Part shown: one piece after another, positions 52,915-61,965 of the stretch
How positions within the stretch are numbered: the first letter of the stretch is position 1
Layout of the letters: each line of letters opens with the position of its first letter
Assembly: GCF_009733815.1 (NCBI RefSeq)
Contig: NZ_WNXY01000004.1
Location: 248,001 to 312,000 of the forward strand
Reading direction: 5' to 3'
From: Pseudactinotalea suaedae
Lineage (GTDB): Bacteria; Actinomycetota; Actinomycetes; Actinomycetales; Beutenbergiaceae
DNA: 64,000 nucleotides
Translations under genes and position numbers: made by a program
Notes under the pieces: generated by a model
Told to the model about the DNA's origin: nothing
Database searches by the model: none
What the model saw: the letters and a program-made list of their open reading frames with translations, nothing else

Positions 52915-53969
52915 AGCGAGCCTCCGGACCTGTTGGAGCGGACCAGCAGATAGATGAGGAAGGGGGCACCGAGGGCGCCCGTGATGACACCCACCGGGAA
53001 CCGGGTGCCGAGTGCGTACTGAGCGAAGAAGTCGGCCACGAGCACGAGCAAGGCGCCGAACAGGCCCGAGGCGAGCACGGGCGAACCGACCGGACCCAGG
53101 ATCCTGGCCGCGATCGGCCCCGACAGGAACGCGACGAACGCGATCGGGCCGGCGGCCGCCGTCGCGAACGCCATCAGCGTCACCGCGACCACGATCAGCA
53201 GCACCCGGACGCGCTCGACGGGCACGCCGAGCGCAGCGGCGGTCTGGTCACCGAGGCGGATCGCCTCGAGGTCCCGCAGCAGGTACAGCAGCACCGGCGT
53301 CAGCAGCACCACGGCGAGCAGCAGCGGCAGCGTCCGCTCCCAGGTGGCGCCGTTGAGGTTGCCGGTGAGCCACCGCATCGCGACCTGCATGTCCCAGGCG
53401 GCCGCACCCGAGAGCACGTAGGAGACCACGCTGCCGAGCATCGAGGCGACACCGATGCCGATGAGGATCAGCCTGGTGTTCGCCACGCCACCCTGCTTGA
53501 AGGCCAGCAGGTAGATGGCGAAGGCCGTGGCGAGCGCGGCGGCCGTGGCCATCACCGACACCGTCGTGGGGCTGACCGCCAGCACCAGGATGCCGATGAC
53601 GGCGGCCGCGCTGGCGCCCGAGCTGATGCCGATGACGTCGGGGCTCGCCAGCGGGTTGCGGAGCATGGTCTGGAAGGTGGCGCCGGCGAGCCCGAACGCC
53701 AGGCCCACCATCAGCCCGGTACCCGCGCGGGGCAGCCGCAGCGTGCCGACCGTGAAGGAGGCACCGTCGACGTCGCCGCCCAGGATCACCATCAGCACGT
53801 CGGAGAAGGGATAGTTGGTCCGGCCCAGCATCAGCGACAGCCAGAACACCACGACCACCGCGAGCCCGAGCCCGAGGTGCACCAGCAGCCGGCGCCGGCC
53901 GCGGCGCCGGCGGCCGGCCGTGACCGCCTCGAGCGTCGCGGCGAGCGCGTCCGGCTGCACGGCGGTCAC
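52911..53969 (-). CDS. Iron-siderophore ABC transporter permease (FecCD family)
   Basis: 352 residues from a GTG that overlaps the preceding stop. About ten membrane helices; the FecCD signature reads GATFQTMLRNPLASPDVIGI, and GPIAFVAFLSGPIAARILG and the C-terminal RFPVGVITGALGAPFLIYLL are standard. It forms the channel with the adjacent permease. Confidence 0.93.
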   Translation of the reverse strand: MTAVQPDALAATLEAVTAGRRRRGRRRLLVHLGLGLAVVVVFWLSLMLGRTNYPFSDVLMVILGGDVDGASFTVGTLRLPRAGTGLMVGLAFGLAGATFQTMLRNPLASPDVIGISSGASAAAVIGILVLAVSPTTVSVMATAAALATAFAIYLLAFKQGGVANTRLILIGIGVASMLGSVVSYVLSGAAAWDMQVAMRWLTGNLNGATWERTLPLLLAVVLLTPVLLYLLRDLEAIRLGDQTAAALGVPVERVRVLLIVVAVTLMAFATAAAGPIAFVAFLSGPIAARILGPVGSPVLASGLFGALLVLVADFFAQYALGTRFPVGVITGALGAPFLIYLLVRSNRSGGSL

Positions 53970-55006
53970 AGGTCACGCACCTTCTGCCGGCGCACGATCC
54001 AGATGAAGAACGGCGCTCCGAGGATCGCGGTGATGATGCCGGCCTGGATCTCCTCGGTGCCGCCGACCAGCCGACCCACCACGTCCGCCGCCGTCAGCAG
54101 CGCGGCACCGGCGAGCGCGGAGAGCGGGATCAGCCACCGGTGGTCGACCCCGGCGAGCAGGCGGACCACGTGCGGCACGACCAGCCCGACGAAACCGATC
54201 GGACCCGCGACCGCCGTCGCCGCACCGCACAGGACGACCCCACCCACCGCGGCGAGCAGCCGGGCGCGCATCACGTTCTCGCCCAGCCCGGCGGCCAGCT
54301 CGTCACCGAGCGCGAGGGAGTTGAGGGCGCGCGCCGAGGCCAGCGAGAGCAGCATCCCGGCAGCCAGGAACGGCAGCACCAGACCGATCGTGCCCCAGGA
54401 GCCGCCGCCGACTCCCCCGATCTGCCAGAACCGGAACGACTGCATGTCCTGCGCGCGGGGCAGCAGGATCGCGCTCACTATCGCACCGAGCGCCACCGAC
54501 GTGGCGGCACCGGCGAGCGCGAGCTTGAGCGGTGTCGCACCACCACGACCCAGCGAGCCGACGACGTACACGAACACCGCGGCGATCGCCGCGCCGACCA
54601 TCGCCACCCAGATGTAGCCGACCTGGGACGACAGCCCGAGAAACACCATCCCGATCACGACGGCGAGCGAGGCGCCCGAGTTGACGCCGAGGATCTCGGG
54701 GTCGGCGAGCGGGTTCCTGGTGACCCCCTGCATGACCGCACCGGAGACGCCCAGCGCGGCGCCGATGACCAGCCCGAGCACCGTGCGCGGCATCCGCTTG
54801 AGAACGGCTGCCTGCGCCGTGGTCTCCTGCCCGCCTCCGATACCGGCGACCAGGTCGTCCCAGCTGACGTCGAGGACGCCGAACGTGACCGAGGCGAGCC
54901 CCACGAGGACCACCAGCGCCACCAGGCCGAGGGTGGCCAGCACGCGCACGGACACCGGCCGGCGACTCCTGTCGACGGCCGGTGCCACCGTGAGGGTGGC
55001 GGTCAC
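53966..55006 (-). CDS. Iron-siderophore ABC transporter permease (FecCD family)
   Basis: 346 residues from a GTG at 55006. About ten membrane helices; signature GAVMQGVTRNPLADPEILGV, then GPIGFVGLVVPHVVRLLAG and the C-terminal EIQAGIITAILGAPFFIWIV. Paralogous partner of the next permease, expressed from the iron-box promoter with the binding protein. Confidence 0.93.
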   Translation of the reverse strand: MTATLTVAPAVDRSRRPVSVRVLATLGLVALVVLVGLASVTFGVLDVSWDDLVAGIGGGQETTAQAAVLKRMPRTVLGLVIGAALGVSGAVMQGVTRNPLADPEILGVNSGASLAVVIGMVFLGLSSQVGYIWVAMVGAAIAAVFVYVVGSLGRGGATPLKLALAGAATSVALGAIVSAILLPRAQDMQSFRFWQIGGVGGGSWGTIGLVLPFLAAGMLLSLASARALNSLALGDELAAGLGENVMRARLLAAVGGVVLCGAATAVAGPIGFVGLVVPHVVRLLAGVDHRWLIPLSALAGAALLTAADVVGRLVGGTEEIQAGIITAILGAPFFIWIVRRQKVRDL

Positions 55007-55043
55007 GGGACGATCCGCTGTCCGCTGGGCATGAGCTCCGACC

Positions 55044-56096
55044 TCAGGAAGCCTTGCCCGCGGTCTCGTCCAGCAACGGCAGGTAGTTCTCGATCAGGTG
55101 GGAGATGCCGAGCGGGCTGGGGTTCGCCGAGGCGGCGGTGGCCGGGTCGACCGTCTCGTCGAGGAACACGATCGCGCCGTTGGCGACCGCCGGGATCCGC
55201 GACAGCAACGGGTCGGCCTGGAGCACCTCGAGCTCCTCGCCGGTGCCGTAGGTGACGATCACGTCGAAGTCGCTGAGCTCGTCGACCGCCTCCGCAGCCG
55301 CCGAGGCGAGGAACTCCTCGGTGCCGGCCGCGGTGACGGCCTCGGGAACGGTGAAGCCGGCCTGCTCGCTGAGGAAGACCTGGCGGGGGTCCACCATCGT
55401 GTAGAAGCCGACGCTCGACAGGTCGGTGACGTCGAACCATGCGAACGCCGCGCCCTGTCCGCCGCCGAGGTTGGCGTACCCGTCGACGGCCTCGCTGATA
55501 TGGCTCTCGAGGTCGGCGACCAGCGCCTCCGCCTCGGTCTGCAGACCGAGCGCGGTGCCGTTCACGGTGATCGTCTGCTGCCAGGTGGTCCCCCAGGCGA
55601 CGTCCGGGAACGCCACGACCGGCGCGATCTCGCTCAGGATCCCGTAGTCGTCCTCGGTGATGCCCGAGTAGGCCGCGAGGATGACGTCGGGAGCGGCGTC
55701 ACCGATCGCCTCGAAGTCGACGCCGTCGGTGCCGTCGTACATCTCCGGGGTCTGCGCGCCCAGCTCGGTGAGCTTGTCCTCGACCCACGGGAGCACGCCG
55801 TCGCCGTCGTCGTCGCCCCAGGTGGCCTCCTCCATGACGACCGGGACCACGCCGAGGGCGAGGGCAGCCTCCTGGTTGCTCCAGCCCACGGTGGCGATCC
55901 GCTCCGGCTGCTCCTCGATGACGGTCTCGCCGAACGCGTGGGTGACCGTGATCGGGAACTGGGCGGAGGCCTCGGGGACCTCGGACTGATCGCCTCCGGC
56001 GTCGTTGTTTCCCGTGGGGGAACCGGCGCACGCCGCAAGGGCGAGCGATGCTGCTGCGGTCGCGATGATCGCGACGGCGGGGCGCGAGACGCGCAT
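55044..56096 (-). CDS. Iron-siderophore substrate-binding lipoprotein
   Basis: 350 residues from the second ATG (56096), chosen because GGAG lies seven bases upstream; an ATG four codons earlier has no site. Lipoprotein signal with lipobox LAAC. The helical-backbone binding fold is seen in ITVTHAFGETVIEEQPERIATVGWSN, VDFEAIGDAAPDVILAAYSG and FDVIVTYGTGEELEVLQ. It binds a ferric siderophore outside the membrane. The first gene of the operon, immediately after an iron box. Confidence 0.92.
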   Translation of the reverse strand: MRVSRPAVAIIATAAASLALAACAGSPTGNNDAGGDQSEVPEASAQFPITVTHAFGETVIEEQPERIATVGWSNQEAALALGVVPVVMEEATWGDDDGDGVLPWVEDKLTELGAQTPEMYDGTDGVDFEAIGDAAPDVILAAYSGITEDDYGILSEIAPVVAFPDVAWGTTWQQTITVNGTALGLQTEAEALVADLESHISEAVDGYANLGGGQGAAFAWFDVTDLSSVGFYTMVDPRQVFLSEQAGFTVPEAVTAAGTEEFLASAAAEAVDELSDFDVIVTYGTGEELEVLQADPLLSRIPAVANGAIVFLDETVDPATAASANPSPLGISHLIENYLPLLDETAGKAS

Positions 56097-56130
56097 GGAC
56101 AACTCCATCTCGGAGGGGCAGGTAACTCGG

Positions 56131-56149
56131 CAAGGCTAGCCTTACCTAA
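56131..56149. promoter_or_regulatory. DtxR/IdeR-type iron box
   Basis: On the minus strand the site reads TTAGGTAAGGCTAGCCTTG, matching the consensus TTAGGTTAGGCTAACCTAA at about 15 of 19 positions and dyad-symmetric about GGCTAGCC. It lies 35 bases upstream of the binding-protein start, so iron-loaded repressor should switch the importer off. Confidence 0.85.
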
Positions 56150-56297
56150 TTCAATTACGTAACCCTGCACTTGTGTGAATTGGATCGCTCTCCGGACGCC
56201 CCCTCCTATGCTCGGGGGATCCGGCACGCGCCCCACCCTTGGCGCGACGGGCGACGACGCCCCTGCAGCCGGCGCGACCGACCCACGAGGACAGCCT

Positions 56298-57986
56298 GTG
56301 ACCACACTCTCCGCCCACGTCGCCCGCACGCTGGCCCACCACGTCGATCACGTCTTCGGGGTGATGGGCAACGGCAACGCCCACCTCATCGACGCTCTGG
56401 AGCGGCAGGGCCACGTCGGCTACACGCCGATGCGGCACGAGGCCGGCGGCGTGGTCGCGGCCGACGCCTACTTCCGCGCGTCCGGCAGGCTGGCCGCCGC
56501 CACGGCGACCTACGGCGCGGGTTTCACCAACACGATCACCGCCCTCGCCGAGGCCGCGCAGGCGCGGGTGCCGTTGCTGCTGATCGCGGGTGAGGCGCCG
56601 ACGTCGGGCCTGCGACCCTGGGACGTGGATCAGAACGCCCTCGCCTCCGCGGTCGGCGTCCGCACCTACACGGTCGGCCGCGCCGACGCCGGTGGCACCG
56701 TCGTGCTGGCGATCGAGCACGCGCTGAGCTATCGCACCCCGGTGGTGCTCGCGCTCCCGTACGACGTCGTCACGACCGACGTCGTCGCGCTCGACGACGG
56801 CGAAGCGCGCCTGGAGCCTCGCGTGGCGCGCCCACAGGGTCCCTCGGGCGAGGTCGCGCGGGCGCGGGTCGCCGGGTTCGCACGCGCCCTGGCCACCGCC
56901 GAGCGGCCGCTGCTGCTGGCCGGTCGCGGCGCCTGGTTGTCGGGTGCCGGGCCTGCTCTGGGACGCGTCGCCGACCTGACCGGGGCGTTGACGACGACGA
57001 CGGCGCTGGGGCGCAACCTGTTCCCCCGGCCCGAGTACGACCTGGGCGTCGCCGGTGGCTTCGGTGCCGACGGTGCGATGGCGCTGATCCACGAGGCGGA
57101 CGTGGCCCTGGTGGTCGGCGCCTCCCTCAACCAGTTCACGATGCGCTACGGGGACCTGCTCGCCCCGCGTGCGCAGGTGCTCCAGATCGATGCCGCCGCC
57201 AGCGCGACGCACCCGCAGGTCAGCGGCTTCGTCAGCGGCGATGCCCGGCTGGTCGCCGAGGCGCTCTCGGCCGAGCTGGAGGGGCTCGGGGCCGCACCGA
57301 GCGGCTGGCGAGACCGGGTGGAGGTGACGGCCGCCCGTACCTACCCGCGCGGGGCGGGCCAGTGCGCCGACGGAAGGCTCGACCCTCGCAGCGCGGCCGC
57401 CCGCATCGCCGAGCTGCTCCCCGCGGACCGCATCGTCGTCGCCGACGGCGGCCACTTCCTGGGCTGGTCGAACATGTACTGGCCGGTCGCCGCGCCGGAT
57501 CGCGTCATCATGGTCGGCACCGCGTTCCAGTCGATCGGTCTGGGCTTCCCCAGCGTCGCGGGTGCCGCGCGGGCCAACCCGGAGGCGACCGTGGTGCTCA
57601 CCACCGGCGACGGCGGTGGGCTGATGGCGGCAGCCGACCTGGAGTCCGCGGTGCGGGTCGCCGGCGGTCGAGGTCTGGCTGTCGTCTGGAACGACGGCGG
57701 GTACGGCGCGGAGATCCACGTGTACGGCCGCCAGGGCCTGGCGCCCGAGCCGATGCTCATCCCGCAGGTCGACTTCGCTGCGCTCGCCACCGCGATGGGC
57801 GGCGAGGGGGTCGCCGTCGGCACGCTCGAGGACCTCGAGGCGTTGGCGAGCTGGGCGGCGCGACCGGCCTCGGCGCGCCCTTTCCTGCTGCTGGACCTGC
57901 GCATCTCGCCCACGGTGGTCGCGCCGTACATGGACGAGCTGCTGCGAGCGAGCGCCGGAGCCCAGCTCACCTCGCCGGCGCGCTAG
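56298..57986 (+). CDS. ThDP-dependent enzyme of the acetolactate synthase family
   Basis: 562 residues from a GTG at 56298 (GAGGACAGCC upstream). Three-domain ThDP enzyme: activating Glu48 in YTPMRHEAGG, central FAD/transhydrogenase-like domain (RPLLLAGRGAWLSGA), and the ThDP/Mg motif TGDGGG (about 437) with Asn about 27 residues on (VVWNDGGYG). It joins or cleaves 2-oxoacids. It is not a clear IlvB: no regulatory subunit follows and the FAD-site residues are not convincing. The convergent monooxygenase gene suggests a role in aromatic or 2-oxoacid breakdown, but the reaction is unassigned. Confidence 0.85.
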   Translation: MTTLSAHVARTLAHHVDHVFGVMGNGNAHLIDALERQGHVGYTPMRHEAGGVVAADAYFRASGRLAAATATYGAGFTNTITALAEAAQARVPLLLIAGEAPTSGLRPWDVDQNALASAVGVRTYTVGRADAGGTVVLAIEHALSYRTPVVLALPYDVVTTDVVALDDGEARLEPRVARPQGPSGEVARARVAGFARALATAERPLLLAGRGAWLSGAGPALGRVADLTGALTTTTALGRNLFPRPEYDLGVAGGFGADGAMALIHEADVALVVGASLNQFTMRYGDLLAPRAQVLQIDAAASATHPQVSGFVSGDARLVAEALSAELEGLGAAPSGWRDRVEVTAARTYPRGAGQCADGRLDPRSAAARIAELLPADRIVVADGGHFLGWSNMYWPVAAPDRVIMVGTAFQSIGLGFPSVAGAARANPEATVVLTTGDGGGLMAAADLESAVRVAGGRGLAVVWNDGGYGAEIHVYGRQGLAPEPMLIPQVDFAALATAMGGEGVAVGTLEDLEALASWAARPASARPFLLLDLRISPTVVAPYMDELLRASAGAQLTSPAR

Positions 57987-59885
57987 TCAGCGCTGAGGCA
58001 GCAGGCTACGCCCGAGGAAGTCGGCGAGCTCGGCCGTGGCGGTCAGCGGGAGCACGTGCGCGACGTACTGGTCGGGCCGCACCACCACGACCACTCCCTC
58101 GCGCGAGAGGCCGCGCTCGGTGAAGATGTCGACGTCGGTCCAGGCGTTCGGGCCGGCGGCGTACACCTTCTCCCAGTCCATCAGGCCGAGCGGGCCGGTC
58201 CTGGGGAGGAACACCGGTGGCACCGCCGGCAGGTCCACCTCGGCGTAGTCGCACTGATAGATCACCTTGACGTCGAGAACGGCGTCGACGTCGGCATCGG
58301 CCGGGGTGAACCGCGCGAGCGGTGACGACGGCGTCGCCAGCCACGCGGCCCACTGCGCGAGCGCGGAGCCGCCGGAGTCGGGGAACGCGTAGATCCGCCA
58401 CCGGCCGTCGGCTCGCGCGTGGTGCCCGAGATGGACGGCGTTGCCGTCGCAGACGCGCACCACCTGGGCCGACTTGAAACGCATCCCGACCGGGTAACCG
58501 GTGGCGAGGTGCTGGTGCTCGTCGCTCCCGACGATCGACGACGGGGGGTAGCGGGTCATGAAGCCGGACGGGAACTCCGCCGTCGCCAGGTAGTGGGTCG
58601 CCAGATCCTGCGGGTCGGTGATCTCCTCGGGTCGGCGCGCCATCAGCGAGGACCACTCGCGGTCGAAGTCGATCAGCTCCTGCGCCACCGGTCTGCGCTC
58701 GGCCGCATAGGTGGCCAGCAACGTCTCCGGGCTGCGGCCGGTGAGCACCGCCCCCAGCTTCCAGCCGAGGTTGAAGCCGTCCTGCATCGAGACGTTCATG
58801 CCCTGCCCGGCCTTGGCGCTGTGGGTGTGGCACGCATCGCCCGTGAGGAACACGCGCGGGGTGCGAGCCACCCCCGGCAACACGTCGTCGAACCGGTCGG
58901 TGACGCGGTGCCCGACCTCGTAGACGCTGTGCCAGGCGACCTGCCGCACGTCGATCGAGTACGGGCTCAGGATCGCGTTCGCGCGCCGGACGATCTCCTC
59001 GATCGGCGTGCTCCGGACCCGGTGGTTGTCGTCCTCGGCGACCGCGCCCAGGTCGATGTACATCCGGCTCAGGTAGCCGCCCTCGCGCGGGATGTGGAGG
59101 ATGTTGCCGGCCGCGGAGGTGATCGCGCACTTGATGCGCCAGTCCGGGAAGTCGGTGTTGACCAGCACGTCCATCACACCCCAGGCGTGGGCCGAGGCGA
59201 CGCCCACGTGCCGGCACCCGATCGCCGTGCGCACCCCGCTGCGCGCGCCGTCGCAGCCGGCCACGAACGTCGCGCGGACGGTCCGCTCGCGCCCGGCTCG
59301 TGCCTCGGTGCCGTCGGCGTCCTCAGCGACGTGCCGCAGCCGCACCTCGACGGGGTGCTCGCCGCTCTCGTGCACCTGCAGCCCGAGGAACTCCACACCC
59401 CAGTCCGGGACGATCCGCGCCGGACCCTGTGCGGCCGCCTCGGCGAAGTAGTCGAGCACGCGCGCCTGGTTGACGATCAGGTGCGGGAACTCGCTGATCT
59501 TGAGCCCGTAGTCCTCGGTGCGGGTGGTGCGGACGATGTGGCCCGGGTCCGCCGGGTCCGGGCCCCAGAAGTTCATCCATCCGATGTTGTAGGCCTCGGC
59601 GACGATACGCTCGGCGAAACCGAAGGCCTGGAACGTCTCGACGCTGCGGGGCTGGATGCCGTCGGCCTGGCCGAGCGCCAGGCGCCCGGGGCGGCGCCCG
59701 ACGACGCGCGTGACGACGTCCGGGAACTGCGACATCTGGGCCGCCAGCAACATGCCGGCCGGCCCGGAGCCGACGATCAGCACGTCGACCTCGTCCGGCA
59801 GCTCGGCCGGACGGTCCAGACCGGCACCCGCGGCCGGCTGCACCCGAGGATCTCCCGACACGTAGCCGTGGTGGTGGAACTGCAC
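57987..59885 (-). CDS. FAD-binding aromatic monooxygenase, 3-hydroxybenzoate 4-monooxygenase-like
   Basis: 632 residues from a GTG at 59885 with GGGGAGG upstream. N-terminal FAD site DVLIVGSGPAGMLLAAQ, the DG motif VAGCDGARSGVR, the GD motif VFLTGDACHTHSAKAGQGMN, and the C-terminal thioredoxin-like domain of the phenol hydroxylase family, ending VVVVRPDQYVAHVLPL. The segments LGQADGIQPRSVETFQAFGFA, SEFPHLIVNQARV and AWGVMDVLVNTDFPD follow the Comamonas MobA sequence as I recall it. It would hydroxylate 3-hydroxybenzoate to protocatechuate with NADPH and O2. The substrate needs testing. Its stop directly abuts the stop of the ThDP gene. Confidence 0.85.
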   Translation of the reverse strand: MQFHHHGYVSGDPRVQPAAGAGLDRPAELPDEVDVLIVGSGPAGMLLAAQMSQFPDVVTRVVGRRPGRLALGQADGIQPRSVETFQAFGFAERIVAEAYNIGWMNFWGPDPADPGHIVRTTRTEDYGLKISEFPHLIVNQARVLDYFAEAAAQGPARIVPDWGVEFLGLQVHESGEHPVEVRLRHVAEDADGTEARAGRERTVRATFVAGCDGARSGVRTAIGCRHVGVASAHAWGVMDVLVNTDFPDWRIKCAITSAAGNILHIPREGGYLSRMYIDLGAVAEDDNHRVRSTPIEEIVRRANAILSPYSIDVRQVAWHSVYEVGHRVTDRFDDVLPGVARTPRVFLTGDACHTHSAKAGQGMNVSMQDGFNLGWKLGAVLTGRSPETLLATYAAERRPVAQELIDFDREWSSLMARRPEEITDPQDLATHYLATAEFPSGFMTRYPPSSIVGSDEHQHLATGYPVGMRFKSAQVVRVCDGNAVHLGHHARADGRWRIYAFPDSGGSALAQWAAWLATPSSPLARFTPADADVDAVLDVKVIYQCDYAEVDLPAVPPVFLPRTGPLGLMDWEKVYAAGPNAWTDVDIFTERGLSREGVVVVVRPDQYVAHVLPLTATAELADFLGRSLLPQR

Positions 59886-60216
59886 CGGTGAACCTCCCCG
59901 ACGTCGCTGTCGTGCCCGCAGGAGCGGCCTCATCCGAGCGAGGCGCCCCCTGTGTCCGGCGATCGTATACGACCGCGACGACGCCGTAACGAGTGTGTTT
60001 CTGCCCGGGTTCCGACCGATGTCACCGTGCCCCGGACCGCTGCCTCCCGGCAGGATCTTGTGCTCGAGCACAGTTTCGGGCCGGAGATCGTTGGTGCCGG
60101 GCCGGGTGAAGCGGTACGCACTTGTGCGCTTGAGTGTGCCCACGGGGCGCAGGTACGAACCATCCCTACCGTCCTCTCGTGCCTGGTGCACCGATCCCCG
60201 ACCCCTGGAGGCCCTC
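59886..60216. promoter_or_regulatory. Divergent control region with three palindromes
   Basis: 331 bases without a gene between the monooxygenase and the peptide importer. It holds TCGTATACGA (59963-59972), resembling FCD-type GntR operators; a perfect 14-base palindrome TGTGCTCGAGCACA (60059-60072); and CGCACTTGTGCG (60117-60128). No regulator gene is adjacent, so the cognate protein is encoded elsewhere. Confidence 0.55.
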
Positions 60217-61875
60217 GTGAAGTCCCCCCACCGCTCTCGGTCGCACCGCTCACCCTTCCGACGACGCATCGCAGCATCGATCGCACTGGTCGGCCTCGGT
60301 GCGGTCACCATCGCCGGATGCAACGCCGACGCCGGCGGGAACGCCGGTGACGGCGATGCCGGCGCCGGCGACGGCGCCGACAAGCCCACCCTCGTCATCA
60401 GCCTCGACAGCGCCGTCGACATCCTCGACCCGCAGCAGTGGCGCACCCCCGGCGCCATGGTCACCACCGGCAGCCTCGTCGAGCAGCTGATCGAGCAGAC
60501 CTACGAGACCGAGGGCATCGCCAACCTCGGCACCACCGAGATGGAGAACGCGCTCGCCGAGTCCTACACCTACTCCGAGGACGGCACCACGATCACCGCG
60601 GTGCTGCGCGAGGGGCTGACGTTCACGGACGGCACCCCGCTGACCGCGGCGGACGTCGTCTGGAGCTACCAGCGCGGCCTCGAGGGCAACACGACCTACA
60701 CCAAGGTCCTCTACGCGATGGTCGGCCTCACCAGCGAGAGCTTCACCGCCGTCGACGAGCGCACGGTCGAGATCAGGGCCGAGTTCGCCTCGCCGCTGCT
60801 GGACAAGATGCTCGCGATGCAGCCCTTCGGGATCTTGTCCCAGGCCACGGCCGAGGCCAACGGCACCCCCGAGGATCCCTTCGCCGAGGACTGGTACCGC
60901 CAGAACGACAACTCCTCCGGCCCCTACACCGTGGCGTCCTTCGACCCCACCACGAGCATCGTGCTCGAGCCGAACCCGGCCTACTACGACCAGGACAAGA
61001 TCGCCAACTCCCGGATCACGATCCAGTTCGTCTCCGACCCCTCGCAGCGCGCGCTGCTGCTGCAGAGCGGTGAGATCGATCTCGCGGGCGGGCTGCCGCT
61101 CGACCAGGTCGCGCAGCTGGAGGACGTCGAGGGTCTCGAGGTGGTCTCGGAGGCCTCGAACCGTCTGGAGTACCTGGGCATCAACACCACCCAGGCGCCG
61201 TTCGACGACCCCCGGGTGCGGCAGGCGATCGCCCTCGCCCTCCCGTACCAGACGTTCGTCGACGAGATCATGTACGGCTACGCCAATGCCTCGACCGGCC
61301 TGGTGCCCGAGCAGATGGAGACCCACAGCGCCGACGCCGGTGCCTTCGAGGAGGACCTCGACGCCGCGCGTGCGCTGCTCAGCGAGGCCGGTGTCCTCGA
61401 CTTCACCACGACGCTGTCCTTCAAGCAGTCCTCGGCCGTCGAGTCACGCGCCGCCGTCTACATCCAGTCCGCGCTGGCCGAGATCGGGATCACGGTCGAG
61501 ATCAACGCGTTGCCGGACGCCGAGTTCACGCAGCGCACGTCCGCCCGTGACCTCGAGCTGTACCTCAACAACTTCCTGGGCTGGGGCGCCGATCCCTTCT
61601 ACCAGATGAAGTCGCTGGTGGGCACAGGGTCCGGCACCAACTTCAACAACTACGGCAACGCGGACCTCGACGCCCTCATCCAGACGGGCTTCGAGACCCA
61701 GGACGCCGCGGAGCGCGATGCGATCTCGGCCGAGGCGCAGCGGATCATCTTCGACGAGATGCCGCTGATCCCGCTGTGGAACCCCGACTGGACCTACGTG
61801 GTCCGCGACGGCGTCAGCGGGCTGACCAAGGACAACACCGAGCAGCTCCGCCTCCAGTACCTCACCAAGGAGTAG
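60217..61875 (+). CDS. Oligopeptide-type ABC transporter substrate-binding lipoprotein
   Basis: 552 residues from a GTG at 60217 with GGAGG six bases upstream. Lipoprotein signal ending with lipobox TIAGC. Family 5 solute-binding protein: SLDSAVDILDPQQWRTPG, LREGLTFTDGTPLTAADVVW, SYQRGLEGNT, SGPYTVASFDPTTSIVLEPN, LALPYQTFVDEIMYGYA and MPLIPLWNPDWTYVV. Such proteins bind peptides, nickel or glycosides; the closest pattern is peptide/opine. It is followed by a hairpin and the two permeases. Confidence 0.92.
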   Translation: MKSPHRSRSHRSPFRRRIAASIALVGLGAVTIAGCNADAGGNAGDGDAGAGDGADKPTLVISLDSAVDILDPQQWRTPGAMVTTGSLVEQLIEQTYETEGIANLGTTEMENALAESYTYSEDGTTITAVLREGLTFTDGTPLTAADVVWSYQRGLEGNTTYTKVLYAMVGLTSESFTAVDERTVEIRAEFASPLLDKMLAMQPFGILSQATAEANGTPEDPFAEDWYRQNDNSSGPYTVASFDPTTSIVLEPNPAYYDQDKIANSRITIQFVSDPSQRALLLQSGEIDLAGGLPLDQVAQLEDVEGLEVVSEASNRLEYLGINTTQAPFDDPRVRQAIALALPYQTFVDEIMYGYANASTGLVPEQMETHSADAGAFEEDLDAARALLSEAGVLDFTTTLSFKQSSAVESRAAVYIQSALAEIGITVEINALPDAEFTQRTSARDLELYLNNFLGWGADPFYQMKSLVGTGSGTNFNNYGNADLDALIQTGFETQDAAERDAISAEAQRIIFDEMPLIPLWNPDWTYVVRDGVSGLTKDNTEQLRLQYLTKE

Positions 61876-61880
61876 CCCGC

Positions 61881-61918
61881 CGGGTGGGCGGCCGCCCGAG
61901 CGGCGTGCCGCCCACCCG
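61881..61918 (+). terminator. Intercistronic hairpin after the peptide-binding gene
   Basis: Perfect 11-base-pair stem (CGGGTGGGCGG with CCGCCCACCCG) and a 16-base loop, five bases after the stop. It probably limits read-through into the permeases, as in the pectin operon. Confidence 0.65.
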
Positions 61919-61965
61919 AGAGTGCTCCGACCCACCACCCACCCGCACCCCACCGAGGAAGCGAC

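Noticed and set aside
56298-57986. ilvB (branched-chain acetolactate synthase)
   Set aside because: No ilvN or ilvC neighbour, and the FAD-site region is unconvincing, so only the family is claimed.
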